NCBI GenBank assembly: GCA_034926235.1
Contig: JAYFRE010000060.1
Coordinates: 1 to 6,001, forward strand
From: JAYFRE01 sp034926235
Lineage (GTDB): Bacteria > Pseudomonadota > Alphaproteobacteria > Rhodospirillales > Magnetospirillaceae
Direction of reading: 5' to 3'
DNA: 6,001 nucleotides
The notes below the pieces were generated by a model. It worked only from the letters and a program-made list of their open reading frames with translations. It was not told where the DNA came from and did no database searches. Both the position numbers and the translations under genes were made by a program. Shown piece by piece: positions 1 to 4,504 of the stretch (position 1 is its first letter; the number at the start of each line of letters is the position of its first letter).

Positions 1-678
1 CGCCAGCCACTCGCTCGTCAGAGCCTCGAAACAGCTCTTCGGGAAAACCGTGGGGCCATATTCTTGGAAGATCCGTCTACTCGAGGTCGAATCTGGGGGA
101 TCAGCGAACACGGTAACTTTGCTTCCACGATGGCGTGGAAGGCTCTCGCGAAAGTCGAGCGCATCAAGTTGGGCGCGCCCCAGGGTAATTGCACAGCGAT
201 TGAAGAACTCTTTCCCCGGAGGTCGTGCTGATGCACCCCCGAACGGCACATTGAAGTAACCATCCAAGTTTGTTCGCCAGAGTCCATTGAACCCATATCG
301 GTTCAAATAAATAAACGTCGACGCCGCTTCAATATCGCTCATTTTCTCATGATTATATCTATCACGAATCGCATAATATTCTTTCTTTGTGCCTTCGAGT
401 GCCTGGAACGCTTCGAATACTCGGTCGTGACAATGCTTGATCGCTGTCAGTGCCTGAATCAAATTTGGGTTCAGATCGTAAAGGAAGGCAGACTTCGGCT
501 CGAGCGAGAAGAAGAGTGCAGCTGAACCGCAAAATGGCTCCACATACTCGTCAATGTTGGCACCAGCCAGTTCAGAAAGACGAGGAAGAAGCGCGCGCTT
601 ACTCCCTGCCCAACGTAAAAGCGAGGAAGCGTGTGGCCGCGAGATCGAGGCGGGAGCTGCTGAAACGAATGCCGTCAC
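1..678 (-). CDS. D12-class (Dam-like) adenine-N6 DNA methyltransferase, 3' end outside window
   Basis: Continuous minus-strand frame of 226 codons, open at the left edge. Motifs in family order, numbered from the GTG at 678: LLRWAGSKR (20-28, the S-adenosylmethionine-binding motif X), YVEPFCGSAALFF (45-57, motif I), YDLNPNLI (67-74), then FIYLNRYGFNGLWRTN and FNVPFGG (122-148), diagnostic of Dam/D12 enzymes, and VFADPPD (190-196, motif IV). Family knowledge: these enzymes methylate adenine N6, acting in restriction-modification, phage protection or regulation. Two oddities. Motif IV reads DPPD where DPPY is expected; one base (TAT to GAT, positions 91-93) separates them. No ATG lies before the first motif and an in-frame TGA sits at 703-705; GTG 678 is the only plausible start, with no clear Shine-Dalgarno sequence. 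No restriction endonuclease gene is visible here. The family call is firm; activity is doubtful. Base composition is more AT-rich than the rest of the window. Confidence 0.87.
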   Translation of the reverse strand, partial: MTAFVSAAPASISRPHASSLLRWAGSKRALLPRLSELAGANIDEYVEPFCGSAALFFSLEPKSAFLYDLNPNLIQALTAIKHCHDRVFEAFQALEGTKKEYYAIRDRYNHEKMSDIEAASTFIYLNRYGFNGLWRTNLDGYFNVPFGGASARPPGKEFFNRCAITLGRAQLDALDFRESLPRHRGSKVTVFADPPDSTSSRRIFQEYGPTVFPKSCFEALTSEWLA

Positions 679-764
679 TATCCAAAAATCGTTGTCGCCA
701 GTTCAATACGCTGCGCCAGAAACGGCAAGGACGATTTCAACGACACAGATCGTTGCGAGCGCAT
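678..764 (-). CDS. Possible 28-aa leader ORF overlapping the methyltransferase start
   Basis: A small reading frame starts at ATG 764-762 and has a good GGAG five bases upstream. It encodes 28 residues, beginning MRSQRSVSLKSS and ending TTIFG, with stop TAG at 680-678. The last G of the stop is the first base of the methyltransferase GTG, giving a TAGTG overlap. The leader has a recognisable ribosome site while the GTG does not, so translational coupling would explain how the methyltransferase is started. No known family is recognised. It could equally be chance, or what remains after damage to the methyltransferase 5' end. Confidence 0.27.
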   Translation of the reverse strand: MRSQRSVSLKSSLPFLAQRIELATTIFG

Positions 765-828
765 AGTCGCTCCGAAGTTCTGCCTGCAACGGTTCGCCCT
801 ATTCACCCCTGCCCTCCCAAAACTAATT

Positions 829-857
829 TCTATAGTGCCACGTCCCAGATTGCTCGA
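829..857 (-). promoter_or_regulatory. Weak candidate promoter for the leader/methyltransferase
   Basis: On the minus strand TATAGA (834-829) matches the -10 consensus at 4 of 6 bases. It lies 17 bp from TCGAGC (857-852), which matches the -35 consensus at only 3 of 6. It stands about 65 bp upstream of the small leader ORF. Position is reasonable but the match is poor. Confidence 0.18.
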
Positions 858-1067
858 CCAACAGATTCCGTGCGGGTGCCACGACTTGCTGTGCAGTCGC
901 CGTTGCGGAAATTTCCCAAATCCAGGTCGTCAGCCCAACCCGACCCGCTCAGACACCTGCGGAAGGTCGGCTATCTGGAATCGGCACTGATCTCCGGAAC
1001 AGCGTGAATGGGCGCATTTGAGGCATAGCCGAATCTCTGGCCGTAGCCACGTGAGCGATGCTTTGCG

Positions 1068-1094
1068 TTAATGCGTGCTTTCTATCTTTTGTGC
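1068..1094 (+). repeat. Par-like repeat site, copy 1 (downstream of the toxin gene)
   Basis: Reads TTAATGCGTGC, then a variable stretch containing TAT and TTT, then GTGC. It matches the corresponding 27 bases of the site upstream of parA (from 3186) at 22 positions, including an identical first 11 bases, in the same orientation. It lies 32 bp beyond the toxin stop codon, so the par/toxin block from here to 3220 begins and ends with this sequence. Probable role, by inference: binding site for the ribbon-helix-helix partition protein, or a remnant of module duplication. Confidence 0.5.
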
Positions 1095-1125
1095 AAATTG
1101 GTCGCTACGATCCCCTTTCCACCTC

Positions 1126-1707
1126 TTACTCAAGGGCCGGAATTCTCGCCTGCCGCACCCAGTTGGGTAGGTTGATCGAAGAGGTTTTTTCCTGCCCCTG
1201 CTCCAACGTCGCCACCAGGCGAGGCTTTTTGCTGGAATTGTCAATCAACCATGCACGATCCGCGAGGCTGATTCCTGCCGCAAGGTTCGCGATGCTCCGA
1301 TGATAACGGCGGTCAATATCGTCACGAGGGATGAAGTGGCCGCCATCCCGAACGCGAAGCTCAACCCGGCTGGCGGATATGACGGGGGATTTCGTCGCAA
1401 TAAAGATCAAATTGACCTTGTAACCAGCTTCCTTCGCTTCCCTCATAAAAGTCAGTTCGCTATTCCCGGAGAACGTCGTTTCAAGTGCGAAGCTCTGCTC
1501 TTGCGTCAAAAGGCTTCGCCGCTGAATGACCGCCTCTCGCCCAGCCTGCATGGCCACGTCCGCCCTTTCGGGCTGTGAAGGCGATATCGAGCGTGCAATC
1601 TCGTCTGGATTGATGATCGGGAGTTTCCCGGCCAGATGCCATCGGGTGAAGGATGTCTTCCCGCTCCCATTGGGACCCGCAACGATCCAGAGTTGCGGCC
1701 TTGGCAT
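1126..1707 (-). CDS. Zeta-type toxin (P-loop kinase, COG4185-like)
   Basis: 193 aa. The Walker A motif AGPNGSGKT spans residues 10-18, followed by NPDE (33-36), where zeta toxins place the substrate-binding acidic residue, and by ETTFSG (76-81). Then come the family-typical hydrophobic stretch around residues 97-104 (YKVNLIFI) and a basic lid with RDGGHFIPRDD (120-130) and RRYHRSI (133-139). Family knowledge: zeta/PezT toxins phosphorylate UDP-N-acetylglucosamine and block cell-wall synthesis; members of this short subfamily are less well studied, so the substrate is inferred. The ATG overlaps the TAA of the preceding 82-aa gene (TAATG), which implies coupled translation and a toxin-antitoxin pair. 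As the last gene of the par operon it would act in post-segregational killing. All P-loop residues are intact and the length is normal, so it is probably active. Confidence 0.85.
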   Translation of the reverse strand: MPRPQLWIVAGPNGSGKTSFTRWHLAGKLPIINPDEIARSISPSQPERADVAMQAGREAVIQRRSLLTQEQSFALETTFSGNSELTFMREAKEAGYKVNLIFIATKSPVISASRVELRVRDGGHFIPRDDIDRRYHRSIANLAAGISLADRAWLIDNSSKKPRLVATLEQGQEKTSSINLPNWVRQARIPALE

Positions 1708-1955
1708 TACAGATCTCGCAGCAGAACTTCGGTATTCCCCTCGAAGGTCACGAGTTGCCGCCTTCCATTCGGATATTCCTTCACCACGCCATCCGGGAAT
1801 CGATCCTCGGCATAGTAGATCGCCCGCCCAGCCTTCAAATGCCGCTCGGCTTCGATTCCGCGATCTCCTTCAATTTCCCGCGTGAACGCCGCCATGAAGC
1901 GGCGCTCTTCGGCGGCACTCATTGTATCGAGCTTGGAGAAATCTAGATCGGCCAT
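1707..1955 (-). CDS. 82-aa protein, probable antitoxin of the zeta-type toxin
   Basis: Start ATG at 1955-1953 is preceded by GGTGGAG with short spacing. The protein is small and acidic at the N-terminus (MADLDFSKLDTMSAAEERRF) and ends in a beta-rich stretch (GVVKEYPNGRRQLVTFEGNTE). No Epsilon-antitoxin or PezA helix-turn-helix signature is visible, so the call rests on context: it lies directly upstream of the zeta-type gene with a 1-bp stop/start overlap and 10 bp behind the 65-aa gene. Small, sequence-diverse partners ahead of COG4185-type kinases are expected of antitoxins, but no family name can be given from sequence alone. It might bind the toxin, or might only be a coupled accessory protein. 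Confidence 0.6.
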   Translation of the reverse strand: MADLDFSKLDTMSAAEERRFMAAFTREIEGDRGIEAERHLKAGRAIYYAEDRFPDGVVKEYPNGRRQLVTFEGNTEVLLRDL

Positions 1956-1965
1956 GCTCCACCCG

Positions 1966-2163
1966 TTACAATTTCAACAGTTCGCGAGCCATTTCATCGA
2001 CCGCCGCCCAATCATTGGCCCGGCGGGACTGCATCAAGTTTAGCGCGATTCGCCCCAGGCGCGCTTCTTTTCGCTCCCGGTGGCGCTGCTGACGTTCAGC
2101 GCCGGAAAGCGCATCAGGCTTCGTGGGTCTTCCCCTCCCCTGGTCCGGCATTTTTCGTGACAT
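1966..2163 (-). CDS. 65-aa basic protein with AT-hook-like motif
   Basis: Starts at ATG 2163-2161. Its AAGGAA ribosome site overlaps the stop codon of the upstream partition gene (TAAGGAA), so translation is probably coupled. Residues 8-15 read QGRGRPTK, which contains the R-G-R-P core of AT-hook DNA-binding motifs. An Arg/Glu-rich helix follows (AERQQRHRERKEAR, 23-36), then a short amphipathic C-terminus ending ARELLKL. Its function is not recognised. The basic N-terminus and its place between partition and toxin genes (12 bp after one, 10 bp before the next) suggest a DNA-binding accessory or regulator, possibly a third component of the toxin-antitoxin unit. The gene is real on context and ribosome site; the role is inference. 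Confidence 0.65.
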   Translation of the reverse strand: MSRKMPDQGRGRPTKPDALSGAERQQRHRERKEARLGRIALNLMQSRRANDWAAVDEMARELLKL

Positions 2164-2175
2164 AACAAAAATTCC

Positions 2176-2448
2176 TTATCGCCCTTCCTTTTCCTTCAGG
2201 GCGGCGAAGGCATCCTTCAGCAAGGCGACCATTTTCCGGCGCGGCGCGCTGTTGAAGGCGTAGCTCTCGAATTCCTCCCGAAAGCTCGCCGGCACACGGA
2301 AATTCAGCGGCACCAGGGGGTCCCCCGTGGCGGGTTTGGCCGGGGCGGAGTGTGGGACCGGAGCCCCGCGCTGCGGAGCGCCATCGGTCACGGCGGCGCT
2401 CCCTTTCTTCACCACAAGACCGGCATCGAGACTCGCAGGCTTTGCCAT
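2176..2448 (-). CDS. Small ribbon-helix-helix partition protein (ParB/ParG-like)
   Basis: 90 aa from ATG 2448, with AAAGG and AGAAAG upstream. The first ~45 residues are a low-complexity, Ala/Pro/Lys-rich tail. Residues 46-86 look like a ribbon-helix-helix fold: strand VPLNFRVP (46-53), helix SFREEFESYAF (55-65), turn NSAPRR, helix KMVALLKDAFAAL (72-84). It lies 34 bp downstream of a small ParA that has no DNA-binding domain, which is the arrangement of type Ib partition operons where a ParG-like protein binds the centromere, stimulates the ATPase through its flexible tail and represses the operon. The same frame stays open upstream through parA to 2850, but that extension overlaps conserved ParA coding and has no ribosome site. 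Likely binding sites are the repeated elements at 1068, 2471 and 3186. Confidence 0.75.
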   Translation of the reverse strand: MAKPASLDAGLVVKKGSAAVTDGAPQRGAPVPHSAPAKPATGDPLVPLNFRVPASFREEFESYAFNSAPRRKMVALLKDAFAALKEKEGR

Positions 2449-2461
2449 CTTTCTACCTTTC

Positions 2462-2471
2462 ACGCATGCGT
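2462..2471. repeat. 10-bp perfect palindrome between parA and its partner gene
   Basis: ACGCATGCGT, a perfect palindrome in the 34-bp gap between parA and the ribbon-helix-helix gene, directly adjoining repeat copy 2. It may be part of the same protein-binding site. Confidence 0.4.
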
Positions 2472-2505
2472 TACTTCGTGCTTTATATGTTTCGTGCTTT
2501 CGTGC
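2471..2505 (+). repeat. Par-like repeat site, copy 2 (parA 3' end)
   Basis: Matches the site upstream of parA (3186-3220) at 29 of 35 positions in the same orientation, including an identical final GTGCTTTCGTGC. It overlaps the last codons of parA (residues around RTKARNI) and the start of the gap to the partner gene. The core TTCGTGC is repeated locally three times. Conservation of such a site across a coding end and a non-coding leader points to a functional DNA-binding element rather than shared protein coding. Confidence 0.6.
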
Positions 2506-3130
2506 GGACAGGGCGAGCGATGCGATCCCGGACAAACTGCCACAAGGCCGCCGTCTCGGCGGCGCTCCGGCTCTTGGCATCGAGTTCCCGCACGGTCCGC
2601 CCATCCACCATGGAGGCGGCGAAATCGACGCGATCCCCCAGGATCGCCGGAGAAACCGGCCCGTGAGCCGAAAGCGCCGCGATGCTCTGCGCCGTAAGGC
2701 GGCTCGCGGCCTTCGCCATGGTGACGACGAAGAGAAATGGCTTACCCGCCTCCTCGACCAGTTCAACCGTACTGCCGACCGCCCGGAGATCGTGTGGACT
2801 CGGCTTGACCGGAATGACAACCAAATCGGCCTGAGCGACAACGGCGGCAATTTCGCGCGTCATCGCCGGGGGAGTGTCGATAAAGGCGTAGGCATAGCCC
2901 GCCTTCTCTAAGCTGACGATCTGCTCCGGCAAAGCCGAAAGCTGCGCATTGGCGAAGGCCGGGGTTTCGGCTTCGCGCGCATTCCACCATGCGGCCAGCG
3001 ATCCTTGCGGATCGGTGTCCAGCAGGACAACGGGGCCATCCCCGGCGGCTTCGGTTTCGACGGCCAGATGTCCGGTCAGCGTGGTTTTGCCGACACCGCC
3101 TTTTTGAGAAATCAGCGCAATGACTTTCAT
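2483..3130 (-). CDS. parA: ParA-family partition ATPase (small, type Ib-like)
   Basis: 215 aa from ATG 3130. The deviant Walker A KGGVGKTT (10-17) carries the ParA signature lysine K10. The switch-I motif DTDPQGS spans 38-44, Walker B FIDTPP 83-88, and the family-typical VIPVKPS 105-111. Length and the absence of an N-terminal helix-turn-helix place it with small ParA proteins (type Ib/MinD-like). Role: ATP-dependent DNA-binding protein that positions plasmid copies on the nucleoid together with a centromere-binding partner, here the ribbon-helix-helix protein 34 bp downstream. An extension of 16 residues to ATG 3178 is open but would start inside the operator repeats, and family proteins begin at MKVIALISQKGG. 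The ribosome site before 3130 is only AGAAAGA, so expression may be modest. Repression through the repeats at 3151-3220 is likely. Confidence 0.9.
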   Translation of the reverse strand: MKVIALISQKGGVGKTTLTGHLAVETEAAGDGPVVLLDTDPQGSLAAWWNAREAETPAFANAQLSALPEQIVSLEKAGYAYAFIDTPPAMTREIAAVVAQADLVVIPVKPSPHDLRAVGSTVELVEEAGKPFLFVVTMAKAASRLTAQSIAALSAHGPVSPAILGDRVDFAASMVDGRTVRELDAKSRSAAETAALWQFVRDRIARPVRTKARNI

Positions 3131-3150
3131 ATTTTCTATCTTTCTTGAAA

Positions 3151-3196
3151 GCACGCTTTCATGAATTAATAGAAGCACTAATTCATTAATGCGTGC
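3151..3196. repeat. 20-bp inverted repeat in the parA leader
   Basis: The left arm, 3151-3170, begins GCACGCTTTCATGAATTA. The right arm, 3177-3196, read on the other strand, begins GCACGCATTAATGAATTA. The arms agree at 17 of 20 positions and are separated by AGAAGC. The element ends 20 bp before the parA ATG, and its right arm overlaps repeat copy 3. This is the expected position for an autoregulatory operator and/or centromere of a par operon. Confidence 0.6.
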
Positions 3197-3220
3197 AATA
3201 TATATTTAGTGCTTTCGTGC
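3186..3220 (+). repeat. Par-like repeat site, copy 3 (parA operator region)
   Basis: Begins TTAATGCGTGC, continues with an A/T-rich centre (AATATATATTTA) and ends GTGCTTTCGTGC. It is shared with copy 2 at 29 of 35 positions and with copy 1 at 22 of 27. It lies directly downstream of the TATAAT at 3221-3226, so a bound repressor would cover the transcription start. Probable target of the ribbon-helix-helix partner protein, by inference. Confidence 0.6.
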
Positions 3221-3226
3221 ATTATA
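3221..3226 (-). promoter_or_regulatory. Candidate -10 element of the parA operon promoter
   Basis: On the minus strand these bases read TATAAT, a perfect -10 hexamer about 90 bp upstream of the parA ATG. No good -35 hexamer lies 16-18 bp further upstream (the bases there are GC-rich), so the promoter may be weak or activator-dependent. The adjacent operator-like repeats support the assignment. Confidence 0.45.
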
Positions 3227-3234
3227 GCCTTGGG

Positions 3235-3268
3235 AACCGGGACCGCCTTTACGGCCCCGGTTTTCCTG
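3235..3268 (+). terminator. GC-rich hairpin followed by T-rich tract
   Basis: Arms AACCGGG (3235-3241) and CCCGGTT (3256-3262) match perfectly, with a further CCG/CGG pairing inside. On the plus strand the stem runs into TTTTCC and then GGGTTTTATT, so it has the form of a plus-strand intrinsic terminator. No plus-strand gene is evident, so it may instead insulate the parA promoter or act on leftward transcripts from nuc, where it lacks a U-tract. Confidence 0.4.
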
Positions 3269-3365
3269 GGTTTTATTCAGCGGCTATGGAATAGGTTTTA
3301 TCTTCCGGCTCGGCCTGGATCTGCTACTCCGGCCCGCGTCACGGTACCGAGTGCTGCCATCTTGG

Positions 3366-3405
3366 TTCCCCGGCAAGCCGCAAACCTTTTCCCCCTCGTA
3401 GAAAA
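3366..3405 (+). repeat. ~40-bp direct repeat, copy A (downstream of nuc)
   Basis: Begins TTCCCCGGCAAGCCGC and continues through ACCTTTTCCCCCTCGT to GAAAA. It matches copy B at 4288-4326 at 35 of 40 aligned positions, with one gap. It lies 6 bp beyond the nuclease stop codon. With copy B it brackets the ssb-nuc pair in direct orientation. Confidence 0.75.
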
Positions 3406-3411
3406 TTTGAT

Positions 3412-3819
3412 CTAAAACCCGCACCAATGCGCGCGACGCTCACGCCAGGCGGCGCTACCGGGCTCCCAGGGCACGGCCAGGCCCTCGGCGATCAGGATGT
3501 CGCCCACGTCCTTGCCATCAAGATACAAATCCACCAAGCGCCGCCCGTATTTGTCCCGCTCGCCGGAATCGCGCAGCTGGACGTCCCAGGCGCTCCGAAT
3601 TAGTTGCCGAAGCCGCGCGGTCGCCTGCTTGCCCTTGCGTAGCTCGGCCGGACAGCGGGGTTCGTGCGTCTCGGGCGCATCGATGTGCAGAAGCCGAAGC
3701 CGGTCCTTGCCCTGGCGCAGGGTATCGCCGTCGATCACCGTCAGGTTAAAGTCCGCGGCCTCGGCTGAGGCCGTGACGAAAATCGCGGCCAGGGCCAGGA
3801 CAATTTTGCGGTTATTCAT
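3412..3819 (-). CDS. Exported staphylococcal-nuclease-type thermonuclease
   Basis: 135 aa from ATG 3819, with AGGAGA seven bases upstream. A longer in-frame start at 3897 would overlap ssb and put a basic leader before the signal peptide. Residues 1-22 form a signal peptide: MNNRK, a hydrophobic core (IVLALAAIFVTASA) and a likely cut near AEA-A. The SNase fold follows. VIDGDT (28-33), RLLHIDAPET (42-51) and KYGRR (90-94) carry the Asp, Arg, Asp/Glu and Arg residues equivalent to the catalytic set of staphylococcal nuclease. The end contains GLAVPWEPG and a C-terminal His-Trp-Cys. Role by family: Ca2+-dependent cleavage of DNA or RNA to 3'-phosphate products outside the cytoplasm. The gene follows ssb after 52 bp with an intervening hairpin, probably as one transcript. 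On plasmids such genes are common; their role is unproven. Confidence 0.88.
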   Translation of the reverse strand: MNNRKIVLALAAIFVTASAEAADFNLTVIDGDTLRQGKDRLRLLHIDAPETHEPRCPAELRKGKQATARLRQLIRSAWDVQLRDSGERDKYGRRLVDLYLDGKDVGDILIAEGLAVPWEPGSAAWRERRAHWCGF

Positions 3820-3834
3820 GTCGGTTCTCCTGAA

Positions 3835-3857
3835 GGAAGGGGCCGTCCGCCCCTTCC
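3835..3857. repeat. Intercistronic hairpin between ssb and nuc
   Basis: Perfect 9-bp arms GGAAGGGGC (3835-3843) and GCCCCTTCC (3849-3857) enclose a 5-base loop. On the minus strand the stem ends a few bases before the AGGAGA ribosome site of the nuclease gene and has no U-tract. It could stabilise the ssb message or lower nuclease translation rather than terminate transcription. Confidence 0.55.
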
Positions 3858-3871
3858 CTCCTCGATGTCGC

Positions 3872-4249
3872 TCAATAGGGGATTTCGTCCTCGGCAACGG
3901 CGCTTTCGGGCTGGCCGTCCTTCGGTTCCAGGAAACCGACTTCCCGCACGTTGATTTCCGTGCTGTAGCGGTCCTGACCCTGCTGATCGGTCCATTTGCG
4001 GGTCTTCAGGCTGCCGACGATCCGCAGGTAATCACCCTTGCGGACGTGTTTCTCGAACAGTTCGGCGGTCTTGCCCCAGGCCACCAGGCGGTGCCATTCG
4101 GTGGTTTCCTGGCGCTGGCCGCCCCGATCCTTCCAGGTCTCGCTCGTGGCAAAATTGATCGTCGCCACCTTCTTTCCGTCCTGGGTATTCCGAAGCTCAG
4201 GCTCACGGCCCATGCGGCCAATCAGTTCAACGCGGTTCAGATTGAGCAT
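3872..4249 (-). CDS. ssb: Single-stranded DNA-binding protein (plasmid-type, short)
   Basis: 125 aa from ATG 4249, preceded by GGAAAGGA at normal spacing. An upstream in-frame ATG at 4288 would add 13 unconserved residues without a better ribosome site. The OB-fold is typical of bacterial SSB: MLNLNRVELIGRMGREPELR (1-20), ATINFATSETWKD (29-41), TEWHRLVAWGK (50-60), KGDYLRIVGSLKTRKW (71-86), YSTEINVREVGFLE (95-108). The linker is only about ten residues, so the protein is shorter than the 150-180 aa of chromosomal SSBs. The tail ends EDEIPY; the usual tip is DDDIPF, whose Phe docks into partner proteins, so Tyr there is a change. Role: protects single strands during plasmid replication or transfer. 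It begins the ssb-nuc pair, 39 bp after direct repeat copy B. Confidence 0.94.
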   Translation of the reverse strand: MLNLNRVELIGRMGREPELRNTQDGKKVATINFATSETWKDRGGQRQETTEWHRLVAWGKTAELFEKHVRKGDYLRIVGSLKTRKWTDQQGQDRYSTEINVREVGFLEPKDGQPESAVAEDEIPY

Positions 4250-4504
4250 GACGGTTGTCCTTTCCTTGAAATCGGCCTCGGGGACCATTCCCCGGTAAGC
4301 CGCGGACCTTTTCCCCTCGTGGAAAAGGGGGGGAAGCCGGTCATGGGTCGAAGCGTGGCGGGAGTACCGCCCGAAACCCGGAGGGTGCGGAGCGTTCCGC
4401 TTGCGGAATTTCGGGGGAGAGCCGCGCTCCGACGACGGGCAAAGCCCGGCGCCTGCCCATTGACCGGCGAGGGGCGCAAGTCCCCTCTTCGGGTCGTCAC
4501 GGCG
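4250..4504. other. Structured GC-rich intergenic region between repC and ssb
   Basis: No convincing gene. A minus-strand open frame (4237-4512) lacks a ribosome site and family features. The region holds direct repeat copy B and five inverted repeats: CCTTTTCC/GGAAAAGG (4308-4329), GGCGG/CCGCC (4357-4371), TTCCGC-TT-GCGGAA (4395-4408), CGGGC-AAA-GCCCG (4436-4448) and GAGGGG/CCCCTC (4469-4487). The last follows the repC stop but has no T-tract, so factor-independent termination is not evident. Such stem-rich DNA could be a structured ssb leader or a single-strand or transfer origin; nothing in the sequence decides between these. Confidence 0.55.
4288..4326 (+). repeat. ~40-bp direct repeat, copy B (upstream of ssb)
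   Basis: Begins TTCCCCGGTAAGCCGC and continues through ACCTTTTCCCCTCGT to GGAAAA. It matches copy A (3366-3405) at 35 of 40 aligned positions in the same orientation. Unlike copy A, it forms a perfect 8-bp hairpin with the following bases (CCTTTTCC with GGAAAAGG). It ends the conserved block in front of ssb, 38 bp from its ATG. Confidence 0.75.

Larger units (their letters stand above)
679..1125. other. Mostly non-coding gap between zeta toxin and methyltransferase
   Basis: This stretch of about 450 bases holds no convincing full gene on either strand. It contains the 28-aa leader ORF (678-764), a weak promoter candidate (829-857) and a copy of the par-like repeat (1068-1094). A plus-strand open frame runs across 450-1007, but its first half is antisense to the methyltransferase and its product (rich in Arg and Ser) looks like no known protein. 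I saw no clear intrinsic terminator after the zeta stop at 1126-1128. Confidence 0.5.

Noticed and set aside
450..1007. Plus-strand 185-codon open frame
   Set aside because: Its first ~230 bases are antisense to the methyltransferase N-terminus with all D12 motifs, and its product is Arg/Ser-rich without family features or a ribosome site.
2449..2850. 5' extension of the partition partner gene to 2850
   Set aside because: It would overlap conserved ParA coding in another frame; the start at 2448 has a ribosome site and gives a compact ribbon-helix-helix protein.
3820..3897. Longer nuclease start at 3897
   Set aside because: It would place 26 basic residues before a normal signal peptide and overlap ssb; ATG 3819 has AGGAGA at good spacing.
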